64,000 nt of DNA from Amycolatopsis sp. EV170708-02-1 (lineage in GTDB: Bacteria; Actinomycetota; Actinomycetes; Mycobacteriales; Pseudonocardiaceae), in assembly GCF_022479115.1 (NCBI RefSeq), contig NZ_CP092497.1, forward strand, positions 6,634,001 through 6,698,000. Reading direction: 5' to 3'. This document shows, in pieces, positions 54,737 through 62,899 of the stretch. A program made the position numbers and the translations under genes. Every line of letters starts with the position of its first letter. Positions within the stretch are counted from its first letter, which is position 1. A model generated the notes under the pieces. It saw nothing but the letters and a program-made list of their open reading frames with translations, was not told the origin of the DNA and ran no database searches.

Positions 54737-55711
54737 TCAGCTGATGAAGCCCGCCGATTTGAGCCAGTCGCGGGCGACCGTGGCGGGCTTCTGGCCGTCG
54801 ACGCTGACCTTCTTGTTCAGGTCCGTGAGCGTCGCGGTGTCGAGCTTCGCGGCGATCGGCGTGAAGACCTCCTCCAGCTGCGGATATTTCTGGGCGAGCG
54901 GGGTGGCGATCGTGATCGCGGGGTTGTACGTCGGGAAGAAGTGCTTGTCGTCCTCCAGCACGGTGAGGTTCTGCCCGGCCACGCGCCCGTCGGTGGAGGC
55001 GACCGAGCCGAAGCCGCACGGTTCCCCCTTGCCGATGCTCGGGTAGACGACGGCGTCGTTGAGCAGGTGCACGTGCGGGTCGGGCAGGGTGAACCCGTAG
55101 GTCTTCGCCAGGCCGGGGAACCCGTCGTCCCGGCTCTTGAACTCCGGCCCCATACAGGTCGAGGCCGCGGCCGGGTCCCGCTTCACCAGGGCCGCGTAAT
55201 CGGACAACGTCTTGACACCGGTCCGGGCCAGTGTCGCCGGGTTGCCGGCGAGAGCGTAGGTGTCGTTGGCAGGCGAGCGTGCCCACCACGTGACGCCGTT
55301 GGCGATGTCGGCTTGTTTGACCGCGTCGTACTGCGCCTGCGGGTCGCTGATCGGCTCGGTCCGGTTGAGGTAGCTGATCCAGGCGGTGCCGGTGTATTCC
55401 CAGTACAGGTCGACCGCGCCGCTGGTGAGCGCCTGGCGGACGTTGCTCGAACCGGTGATGTTGGTCTTGTCCTGCGGGCTCGCCCCGGCCGCTTGCACTG
55501 CGACGAGGGCGATCTGGCCGAGCAGCAACTGCTCGTCGAACTCCTTGGAGCTGACGCGGATCTGGGCGCCGTTCAGCGCGTCGATCTTCTTGATGGACCC
55601 CGCGCCCACCTGGGCGCCGGTCTGGTCCTCGCCGATCGTGCAGCCAGCCGAGAACGCCGCCGCCACGACGAGGGTGAGCACCGCGGCGGTCGTGCGCTGG
55701 AGCATCCGCAT
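54737..55711 (-). CDS. Osmoprotectant ABC transporter substrate-binding lipoprotein (OpuCC/ProX-like)
   Basis: A 324-residue lipoprotein with lipobox SAGC (Cys24). The periplasmic binding fold has typical blocks (GSSNVRQALTSGAVDLYWEYTGTAW, VHLLNDAVVYPS, DGRVAGQNLTVLEDDKHFFP) of the betaine/carnitine/choline-binding group. It is the last gene of an operon encoding the transporter; two ABC genes lie upstream in the same direction. It is followed by a hairpin. The ligand is probably glycine betaine or a related quaternary amine. Confidence 0.92.
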   Translation of the reverse strand: MRMLQRTTAAVLTLVVAAAFSAGCTIGEDQTGAQVGAGSIKKIDALNGAQIRVSSKEFDEQLLLGQIALVAVQAAGASPQDKTNITGSSNVRQALTSGAVDLYWEYTGTAWISYLNRTEPISDPQAQYDAVKQADIANGVTWWARSPANDTYALAGNPATLARTGVKTLSDYAALVKRDPAAASTCMGPEFKSRDDGFPGLAKTYGFTLPDPHVHLLNDAVVYPSIGKGEPCGFGSVASTDGRVAGQNLTVLEDDKHFFPTYNPAITIATPLAQKYPQLEEVFTPIAAKLDTATLTDLNKKVSVDGQKPATVARDWLKSAGFIS

Positions 55712-55739
55712 GGGTTGGTCCTCCTTGAGGTCGGTCGAG

Positions 55740-56654
55740 CTACAGGCCGCGCGGGTGCAGGATCTCCTCGGCGACCAGCCCCAGCCAGTCGACGAAGAGA
55801 GCCAGTACGGCGACGATGATGCCGAAGGTCAGGCTCAGGATCGGGCGGTACAGCCCGATCCCGGCGACAAGCCCGCCGCCGAGACCGCCGCCGTCGATGA
55901 ACGTCGCCAGGGTCGCGCTCGCGACCGTGAGCACCAGCGCGGTCCGGATCCCGGCGAGGATCACCGGCACCGCCAGCGGCAGTTCGATCCGCCACAGGAT
56001 GGCCGTTCTGCCCATGCCCATGCCGCGCGCGGCGTCGACGAGGGCCGGGTCGACACCGTCGAGCCCGACGATCGTGTTGCGCAGCACCGGCAAGGTCGCG
56101 TAGACGACGAGCGCCGTCACCGCTGTCGCGGTGCCCGTGCCCATCCAGAGCGCGAGCAGCACGACGAGCCCGATCGACGGGATCGCCTGGCCGAGGTTGC
56201 CCAGCCCCAGCCCGATCGGCCTCGCCCAGCGGGCGCCGGCGCGAGTGAGCAGGATCCCGAGCGGGAGCGCGATCGCGATGGTGCACGCCGTCGAGATCGC
56301 GGTGAGCCGCAGATGCGCGCCCAGTTCGGTGAAGATCTCGCCGGCGTTGAGAAAACGCTGTTCGATCGAGTCGATCGGATGCGCGCGCACGATCAGGAAG
56401 AGCGCCAGCAAGGTGAGGGCCAGCAGGACCGGGCGCACCAGCAGCCCGAGCCGGCGCCGTCGAGGCCGCGCGGGCACCGTGGTGTCGGGACCCGGCGCAG
56501 GCGCCTCCTCGGCGCCCGGGATCGCGGGCGCCTCGCCGGTGGGCTTCAGCGCCGCGACGAGGCCGGGCACATCGCACACTCCCAGCGGCCGCGCGGCGCC
56601 GTCCTCGGTGACCACGACCGTGGTGCTGCCGGTCCGCACCATCACGTCCAGCAC
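55740..56654 (-). CDS. OpuC-type permease preceded by an orphan CBS-domain remnant
   Basis: The frame opens at GTG 56654 inside what looks like the second half of the CBS domain that normally ends the ATPase (DVMVRTGSTTVVVTEDG..., CDVPGLVAAL). After a proline-rich linker come the permease helices from about residue 74 (LLVRPVLLALTLL) and the EAA-type loop (DAARGMGMGRTAILWRIELPLAVPVI). The CBS remnant and the preceding ATPase join in one frame if one G or C is added near 56684. No separate ribosome site for the permease is clear. It would form the channel together with the upstream permease domain. Confidence 0.8.
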   Translation of the reverse strand: MLDVMVRTGSTTVVVTEDGAARPLGVCDVPGLVAALKPTGEAPAIPGAEEAPAPGPDTTVPARPRRRRLGLLVRPVLLALTLLALFLIVRAHPIDSIEQRFLNAGEIFTELGAHLRLTAISTACTIAIALPLGILLTRAGARWARPIGLGLGNLGQAIPSIGLVVLLALWMGTGTATAVTALVVYATLPVLRNTIVGLDGVDPALVDAARGMGMGRTAILWRIELPLAVPVILAGIRTALVLTVASATLATFIDGGGLGGGLVAGIGLYRPILSLTFGIIVAVLALFVDWLGLVAEEILHPRGL

Positions 56655-58225
56655 GTCTCGCAGGGTGGCGCCGGGCCGGACCCGGGCAGGCCGTCCGGCC
56701 CGGCCACCGGCCGGAGCTCCACGTCACCCACCCGGATCAGCGCGAGCCGCTTCAGGTTCCGTTTCGGCCCGACGAAGCTCGCGACGTAATCGTCCGCCGG
56801 CGCGGCGAGGATCGCCTGGGGCGTGTCGTACTGCGCGATCACCGACCGCGGCCGCAGCACGGCGATCCGGTCGCCGACCTTCAGCGCCTCGTCGAAATCG
56901 TGCGTGACGAACACGATCGTCTTGCGCACTTCCCGTTGCAGGCGAAGGAATTCGTCCTGCAACCGGGCGCGGGTGATCGGGTCGGTGGAGCCGAACGGCT
57001 CGTCCATCAGCATGACCGGCGGGTCCGCGGCCATCGCCCGCGCCACCCCGACGCGCTGCTGCTGACCGCCGGAAAGCTCACGCGGGTACCGGTCGCCGTG
57101 CTCGCGGGCCAGGCCGACGACGTCGAGCAGCTCGCGCACACGGCCGGCGACACGTCGCCGCGTCCAGCCGAGCAACCGTGGCACCACGCCGATGTTGGCG
57201 TCCACCCGCAGATGCGGGAAGAGCCCGATCTGCTGGATGACGTAGCCGGTGTTGCGCCGGTGTTCGTCGAGATCGAGCGCCGACACGTCGGTGCCGCCGA
57301 TCGTGACGACACCCGCGGTGGGCTCGACGAGCCGGTTGATCATGCGCATGGTCGTCGTCTTGCCGCATCCCGACGGGCCGGTCAGCACGACGATCTCGCC
57401 CGCGGGGACGCGCATCGTCAGGCGTTCGACCGCTGGTACCGCTCGTCCGGGATAGTGCTTGCTGACGTCGCGCAGCTCGATCGTCTCGCCGCCCATTCCG
57501 GCGGCTCCCCCGGTCGTCGCCGAAGCCGCCGCCCGGCGGGCACGGGGACGGCGCCGGGTGGTCAGCTTGCCGACCACCACGAAGGCCAGGTCGAACAGCA
57601 GCGCCAGCACCATGATCCCGAACGTTCCGGTGAGTACCTGGTTCAGCGAGTTGACCGAGCCGAACCGGCCGAGCCCGTCGAAGATCTGGTTGCCGAGGCC
57701 GGGGCCCTTGACGTACGCGCCGATGGCCGCGATGCCGATCGTGATCTGCGTCGAGACCCGGATGCCGGAAAGGATCACCGGCCAGGCGAGCGGCAGGCGT
57801 ACGCGGAACAGCAGCCGCACGCGGCCGAACCCCATGCCACGCGCCGCGTCCACCACGGCCGGGTCGACGCCACGCAGCCCGACGATCGTGTTGCGCGTGA
57901 TCGGCAGAAGCGCGTAGAGCACCAGCGCGCACAGGACATTCGTCAGCCCCAGCCCGAACGGGCCGATCAGGATGCCCAGCAGCGCGATCGACGGGACGGT
58001 CAGGAACGCCGCCGTCGTCGTGGTCGCCATCGCGCCGAGCCACCGCCGCCGGTAGGTGAGCAGGCCGATCGTCATTCCGACCAGCACGGCCAGCGCCATC
58101 GCCGCCAGGGTGAGATCCACGTGCAGGATCGCGTCGTTCACGACGTCGATCCAGTTCTCTCGGAGGTACTCCGACAGGCTCAGGGCGCCGCTCCTCGACG
58201 TCGCGGACGGAAAGTTGCCGACCAC
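56642..58225 (-). CDS. Fused OpuC-type permease and ATPase (permease-ABC fusion), frameshifted at the CBS end
   Basis: The 527-residue protein starts with a permease module (about 20-225; DAARGMGFGRVRLLFRVRLPLAWPVI) fused by an Arg-rich linker to an ABC ATPase (about 248-495; Walker A GPSGCGKT with Lys289, signature LSGGQQQR near 382-389, Walker B VMLMDEPFG). No stop codon separates the two. At the C-terminus a CBS domain should follow, but the frame shifts near 56684 and ends 13 bp inside the next gene. Restoring one base would give an 828-residue permease-ATPase-CBS-permease chain. The GTG 58225 start is uncertain. It lies divergent from tetR. Confidence 0.82.
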   Translation of the reverse strand: MVGNFPSATSRSGALSLSEYLRENWIDVVNDAILHVDLTLAAMALAVLVGMTIGLLTYRRRWLGAMATTTTAAFLTVPSIALLGILIGPFGLGLTNVLCALVLYALLPITRNTIVGLRGVDPAVVDAARGMGFGRVRLLFRVRLPLAWPVILSGIRVSTQITIGIAAIGAYVKGPGLGNQIFDGLGRFGSVNSLNQVLTGTFGIMVLALLFDLAFVVVGKLTTRRRPRARRAAASATTGGAAGMGGETIELRDVSKHYPGRAVPAVERLTMRVPAGEIVVLTGPSGCGKTTTMRMINRLVEPTAGVVTIGGTDVSALDLDEHRRNTGYVIQQIGLFPHLRVDANIGVVPRLLGWTRRRVAGRVRELLDVVGLAREHGDRYPRELSGGQQQRVGVARAMAADPPVMLMDEPFGSTDPITRARLQDEFLRLQREVRKTIVFVTHDFDEALKVGDRIAVLRPRSVIAQYDTPQAILAAPADDYVASFVGPKRNLKRLALIRVGDVELRPVAGPDGLPGSGPAPPCETCWT

Positions 58226-58259
58226 AGCCCAACATGCCGGCTGGGTTCCTGTCCACAGT

Positions 58260-58274
58260 TCAATCAGTGATTGA
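58260..58274. promoter_or_regulatory. TetR-type operator TCAATCA-G-TGATTGA
   Basis: A perfect 7-1-7 inverted repeat lies 31 bp before the tetR start and 35 bp from the start of the divergent osmoprotectant transporter. It is a good candidate for TetR autoregulation and could also control the transporter. Confidence 0.65.
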
Positions 58275-58305
58275 TTCGGTGATGGGATTATGGTGTGCTG
58301 CTCGA

Positions 58306-58878
58306 ATGCCCACCACCGACGTCACCACCCGGGAGCGACTGCTGACCGTCGCCGAGCGCCTGTTGCTGGAATCCGGCTACGACGCGGTGTCCGTCCGCGC
58401 GATCAACAGCGCGGCGGGCATGAACCCGGCGGCCGTGCACTACCACTTCGGGTCGAAGGACGCCTTGATCGCCGCGCTGCTGGAGGCCCGGCTCGCGCCG
58501 GTGTGGCAGCGGCGGCTCGACGAGGTCACGGAGCGGCGGCGGGGCGGCTGGGTGCCCACGGTGGCGGAGCTGGTCGATCTCGTCGTGACACCCCTTGCCG
58601 AGCTGGCCGAGGACCCGGTCGGGCGGCTGCGGTTGCGGCTGCTGGCACGGTTCGTGCTGGGGCGGCGGGAGCCGTCTTGGACTTCGAGGTGGTTCGCGCT
58701 GGGGCCGTGGATCGAGCTGCTGCGGGACGCGCGGCCGGAGCTGTCGAAGGCGGACGCGGCGCACCGGTGGCTGCTCGCCTTCGGCCTCGTGCTGCAGTTC
58801 TTCGCAGGCAAGACGCCGGGCGAGGTACCGGCCGGGACGCTGCGCGCGTTCCTCGTCGCGGGCTTGGCGGAGTCATGA
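58306..58878 (+). CDS. TetR-family transcriptional regulator
   Basis: A 190-residue TetR repressor with a typical N-terminal HTH (RERLLTVAERLLLESGYDAVSVRAINSAAGMNPAAVHYHFGSKDALIAALL). The C-terminal ligand domain is of the short DUF type. ATG 58306 is the natural start; upstream codons would cross the operator. The stop overlaps the start of the OYE gene as ATGA, so the pair forms one transcript and the regulator probably controls it in response to an electrophile or quinone. Confidence 0.92.
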   Translation: MPTTDVTTRERLLTVAERLLLESGYDAVSVRAINSAAGMNPAAVHYHFGSKDALIAALLEARLAPVWQRRLDEVTERRRGGWVPTVAELVDLVVTPLAELAEDPVGRLRLRLLARFVLGRREPSWTSRWFALGPWIELLRDARPELSKADAAHRWLLAFGLVLQFFAGKTPGEVPAGTLRAFLVAGLAES

Positions 58879-60032
58879 CCGACGTCTTCGCGCCCGCGCG
58901 GCTGGGCCCGGTGCGGCTGCGCAACCGGATCATCAAGGCCGCGACCTTCGAGGGAGCGACCCCGGACGCCGTGGTCACCGATCGGCTGATCGAGTTCCAC
59001 CGGCGGGTGGCCCGCGGTGGTGTGGGGATGACGACGGTCGCTTACTGCGCGGTGTCTCCGGAGGGCCGGACCGACCGGCACCAGATCTGGATGCGTGAGG
59101 AGGCGGTGCCCGGGCTGCGCCTGCTCACCGACGCGGTGCACGCCGAGGGCGCGGCGGTGAGCGCGCAGATCGGGCACGCGGGGCCGGTCGCGAACGCGGC
59201 GTCGAACCGGTCGCCCGCCTTGGCACCGGGGCGGTTCCCGAATCCGCTGGGGATGCGGATGACACAGGCCGCCACCGAGGCCGATCTGGCTCGGGTCGTG
59301 CGCGCACACGCGACAGCGGCGCGAGTGGCGATCGAAGCCGGCTTCGACGCGGTCGAGGTCCACTTCGGACACAATTATCTGGTCAGTTCGTTCCTCAGTC
59401 CCCGGTTGAACCGCAGGCGGGATTCGTACGGCGGATCGCTCGAGAACCGGGCCAGGCTGGCGCTGGAGATCGCGCGGGCGGTCCGGGACGTGGTCGGCGA
59501 CCGGATCGCGGTGACCGCGAAGCTCAACATGGACGACGGGGTGCCGGGCGGGTTCTGGCTGGACGAGAGCGTGCGGGTCGCGCGGTGGCTGGAGGAGGAC
59601 GGCTCCGTCGACGCGCTGGAGCTGACGGCGGGCAGTTCGCTGCTGAACCCGATGTACCTCTTCACCGGGGACGCGCCGGTGCGGGAGTTCTCCGCGCGGT
59701 TCCCGCGGCCGTTGCGGTGGGGCGTCCGGGCGGCCGGCGGCGCCTTCCTGCGCGGTTACCCGTTCCAGGAGGCGTATCTGCTGGACAGGGCACGCCAGTT
59801 CCGCGCGGCGCTGGATCTGCCGCTGATCCTGCTCGGCGGGATCACGCGGCTGGAGACGATGGAGCAGGCGATGGCGGAGGGTTTCGCGTTCGTCGCGATG
59901 GCGCGGGCGCTGCTGCGCGAGCCCGATCTGCCGCTGCGGCTGCGGTCCGGGGCCCGCTCGCTGTGCGTGCACTGCAACAAGTGCATGCCGACGATCTACC
60001 GCGGGACGCACTGCGTACTGGCTCCTCGATGA
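58875..60032 (+). CDS. Old yellow enzyme-like NADH:flavin oxidoreductase
   Basis: A 385-residue TIM-barrel FMN oxidoreductase of the OYE family. The N-terminus (LGPVRLRNRIIKAATFEGATPD), the FMN-binding HFGHNYLVSSFLSPRLNRRRDSYGG and the C-terminal ALLREPDLP are typical. Near the end it contains CVHCNKC and a later Cys (C-x2-C-x2-C-x9-C), like the iron-sulfur motif of the longer dienoyl-CoA reductases. ATG 58875 overlaps the tetR stop. It reduces enones or quinones; the substrate is not known. Confidence 0.92.
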   Translation: MTDVFAPARLGPVRLRNRIIKAATFEGATPDAVVTDRLIEFHRRVARGGVGMTTVAYCAVSPEGRTDRHQIWMREEAVPGLRLLTDAVHAEGAAVSAQIGHAGPVANAASNRSPALAPGRFPNPLGMRMTQAATEADLARVVRAHATAARVAIEAGFDAVEVHFGHNYLVSSFLSPRLNRRRDSYGGSLENRARLALEIARAVRDVVGDRIAVTAKLNMDDGVPGGFWLDESVRVARWLEEDGSVDALELTAGSSLLNPMYLFTGDAPVREFSARFPRPLRWGVRAAGGAFLRGYPFQEAYLLDRARQFRAALDLPLILLGGITRLETMEQAMAEGFAFVAMARALLREPDLPLRLRSGARSLCVHCNKCMPTIYRGTHCVLAPR

Positions 60033-60076
60033 CACAGCCGATCGCCGGCGGCTCCGCATCGGTACCGTGATTTCGC

Positions 60077-60969
60077 ATGACCGACTCCGAAATCGAGATC
60101 ACCGCGGGCCTGGTCCATGCGCTGCTGCGGGAGCAGCATCCGGATCTCGCGGGGCAGGAAATCCGCGAGGTGGCGGGCGGCTGGGGCAACCAGATGTGGC
60201 GTCTCGGGGACGAGCTGGCCGTGCGCATGCAGCGGATGGACCCCACCCCTGAGCTCCAGTTCAAAGAGCGGCGATGGCTACCCGTGCTGGCCCCGCGCCT
60301 GCCGCTCCCGGTGCCCACCCCGGTGCGGTTCGGCGAACCCTCCGAACGCTTCCCCAAGCACTGGACCGTGATGACGTGGGTTCCCGGCGAGCCGCTCGAC
60401 CACGGCACGATCAGCCGCGGCACCCACGCGGCCGACACGCTGGCGCGTTTCCTCCGGGCGCTCCATGTGGAGGCGCCCACCGAGGCACCGATCGCAACGG
60501 ACCGCGGTGCCCATCCCAGGAACTGCGCGGAGGACTTCGAGGACTTCCTGCAGGCCGTCGCCCCTGACGACATCGCCGACGTCCGGGCCGTCTGGGACGA
60601 CGCCGTCGCGGCCCACGCGTGGGAGGGCCCGCCGGTGTGGGTGCACGGCGACCTCCACCCGCGAACGTCGTCGTCTCGGACGGAACGCTCTCGGGCATCG
60701 TCGACTTCGGTGACCTGTTCGCCGGCGATCCGGCGTGGGACCTCGCCGCGGCGTGGGTGCTGCTCCCCGCGGGCACGGCCTCACGGTTCTTCGACACGTA
60801 CGCGCGAGCGGACGAGGCGGCGATCCGGCGCGCCCGCGGGCTGGCCGCGATGAAGAGCCTCTTCCTGATGCTCATGGGGCAGAACGGAGATCGAGGCCTC
60901 CCCGGCGGCAAGCCTCACTGGGGACCCGCGGGCCGGGCGGCACTCGATCGCGTTCTGAAGGGCGTTTGA
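60077..60969 (+). pseudogene. Aminoglycoside phosphotransferase-family protein, frameshifted near 60658
   Basis: The N-terminal part (RLGDELAVRMQRMDP, WVPGEPLDHGTIS) continues to WVHGDLHP, the catalytic loop of the phosphotransferase family, in one frame. The DFG-like metal site and the rest (GIVDFGDLFAGDPAWDLAAAW) continue in the next frame to the stop at 60967. Adding one C to CCC at 60658-60660 restores HGDLHPANVVV and a full protein of about 297 residues. Length and motifs are otherwise complete, so this is either an assembly error or a recent lesion. The substrate is unknown. Confidence 0.78.
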
Positions 60970-61104
60970 CACACGCTTCCGAGCGATCCGATGCCGCGGC
61001 AAGGGGGCTCTCACAGTACCTGTATCGCCAGGGTCTCCCCGACGTCCAGGACGCCTGTCAACCTGTTCCGGCACCCGCTCCCACGACGGAATGGACGAAG
61101 GCCA

Positions 61105-61908
61105 ATGGCGGACGACCAGTTCACCGGTCACTCGGGACTTTTCGACCTGAGTGGCAAATACGCCCTTGTCACCGGCGGCACCAGGGGCATCGGGATGATG
61201 ATCGCGCGCGGCCTTCTGCAGGCGGGCGCCCGCGTCGTCGTCAGCTCACGCAAGGCGGACGCGTGCGCGGAGGCACAGCGTCTGCTGTCCGGATTCGGTG
61301 ACGTTCAAGCGATTCCCGCCGACCTGTCCAGGTACGACGAGTGCCGGCGCCTCGCCGATCTGGTCGAGGCCGGCTCGGAACGCCTGGACATCCTCGTCAA
61401 CAACGCCGGGGCGATGTGGCGCGAGCCGCTGGAGACGTTCCCCGTCGAGGCATGGGACTCGGTGATCGACCTCAACCTCAAGTCGCCGTTCTGGCTGGTG
61501 CAGGCGCTGCTGCCCGCACTGCGCGAGGCGGGCACCGCCGATGACCCCGCGCGGATCATCAACATCGGCAGTATCGCCGCCATCCACGTCGCCGAGGCGC
61601 CCAACTACTCGTACGCCGGCAGCAAAGCGGCACTCCATCAACTCACCAGGGTGCTCGCCAGGGAACTGGGCCCACAGCACGTCACGGTGAACGCGGTGGC
61701 CCCGGGAGTGTTCCCGTCGCAGATGATGGCGGCCACGATCGACGCCATCGGCGACACGATCGCGGCGAAGGCCCCTCTGCGCCGGCTCGGCCGCGCCGAC
61801 GACATGGCAGGTGTCGCCGTGTTCCTCGCCAGTCGGGCCGGGTCATACCTGACGGGCGCCATCGTCCCGGTCGACGGAGGCACCGCCACGACCGCATCGG
61901 GTACCTAG
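61105..61908 (+). CDS. Short-chain dehydrogenase/reductase
   Basis: A 267-residue Rossmann-fold SDR with cofactor motif TGGTRGIG (residues 23-30), NNAG near 100 and the active-site Ser156, Tyr170, Lys174 set. The Arg after TGGT and the Ser-Ser-Arg after the second strand suggest NADP(H). AAGG precedes ATG 61105. The next gene downstream in the same direction is an MmyB-like XRE regulator, a frequent partner of SDR genes in actinobacteria, so it may control this enzyme. The substrate is not predictable. Confidence 0.92.
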   Translation: MADDQFTGHSGLFDLSGKYALVTGGTRGIGMMIARGLLQAGARVVVSSRKADACAEAQRLLSGFGDVQAIPADLSRYDECRRLADLVEAGSERLDILVNNAGAMWREPLETFPVEAWDSVIDLNLKSPFWLVQALLPALREAGTADDPARIINIGSIAAIHVAEAPNYSYAGSKAALHQLTRVLARELGPQHVTVNAVAPGVFPSQMMAATIDAIGDTIAAKAPLRRLGRADDMAGVAVFLASRAGSYLTGAIVPVDGGTATTASGT

Positions 61909-61996
61909 GTCCCTTCGTGAATACCTCCGAGCCGGGTCTCGACGGGGGTACCGGCAGAACCTCCCTTCGCCCGCGGACAGCGCCTATGGTGAAGGA

Positions 61997-62887
61997 GTGG
62001 TCAAGATCGATCTGCGCACCGAGATCAAGGAGTTCCTGAACTCGCGTCGCGCGCGGATCACGCCCGAGCGCGCCGGGCTGCCCGCGTACGGCGGCAACCG
62101 CCGTGTCAAAGGGCTGCGTCGCGAAGAGGTAGCTCTCCTGGCAGGGGTATCGGTCGACTACTACGTGCGGATGGAACGCGGCAGCCTCACCGGCGCCTCC
62201 GACGGTGTGCTCGACGCGCTGGCCTCTGCCTTGCAACTCGACGAGGCCGAGCGCGATCACCTCTTCCACCTCGCACGGCAGTCCAGGGCGCCCGGCGGCC
62301 CACGCCACCGGAGACCCGCCGTGACGGTGCGTCCGGCGCTACGGCAGGTGCTCGACGCCGTCACCGATGCACCGGCGTGGATCTGCAACGGCCGTTATGA
62401 CGTGCTGGCCACGAATCACCTTGCCCGCGCACTGTATTCACCGGTGCTGGCCGGCACGCGGCGGCCGGCGAACACCGCGCGGTTCGTGTATTTGGATCCC
62501 GAAGCGGCGAAAGCGTTCTTCGTCGACTATGACCGGATCGCCCGCGATGTGGCCGCGAAGCTACGCATGGAAGCCGGCCGCAATCCGCACGACGAGGAAC
62601 TGATCACCCTGGTCGGTGAGTTGTCGACACGCAGTGAACTGTTTCGGCAGCGGTGGGCGGCTCAGGACGTTCGGCTCCACCGGTCCGGACGCAAGCGTCT
62701 GCACCATCCGGCGGTGGGCAGGCTCGACCTGGACGTCGAGTCGATGGAGCTGCCTGCCGACCCCGGCCTGCTCCTGACCGTCTACACCGCCCCCGCCGGC
62801 ACGGCGACCGCGGACGGCCTGGCCCTGTTGGCGACGTGGGCGGCCAGCCAGGAGAAGCCGGCGACCGGGATTCAAGCACTCGGCTGA
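61997..62887 (+). CDS. XRE-family regulator with MmyB-like ligand domain
   Basis: The 296-residue protein has an N-terminal helix-turn-helix (RRVKGLRREEVALLAGVSVDYYVRMERG) at about residues 30-70 and a C-terminal MmyB-like ligand-binding domain (VLDAVTDAPAWICNGRYDVLATN...LYSPVL, RFVYLDPEAAKAFFVDYD). Relatives bind fatty acids. GTG 61997 is used; GAAGGAG overlaps it, so the true start is uncertain by a few codons. It follows the SDR gene by 88 bp and may control it. Confidence 0.9.
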   Translation: MVKIDLRTEIKEFLNSRRARITPERAGLPAYGGNRRVKGLRREEVALLAGVSVDYYVRMERGSLTGASDGVLDALASALQLDEAERDHLFHLARQSRAPGGPRHRRPAVTVRPALRQVLDAVTDAPAWICNGRYDVLATNHLARALYSPVLAGTRRPANTARFVYLDPEAAKAFFVDYDRIARDVAAKLRMEAGRNPHDEELITLVGELSTRSELFRQRWAAQDVRLHRSGRKRLHHPAVGRLDLDVESMELPADPGLLLTVYTAPAGTATADGLALLATWAASQEKPATGIQALG

Positions 62888-62899
62888 CATTCCGCCCCT

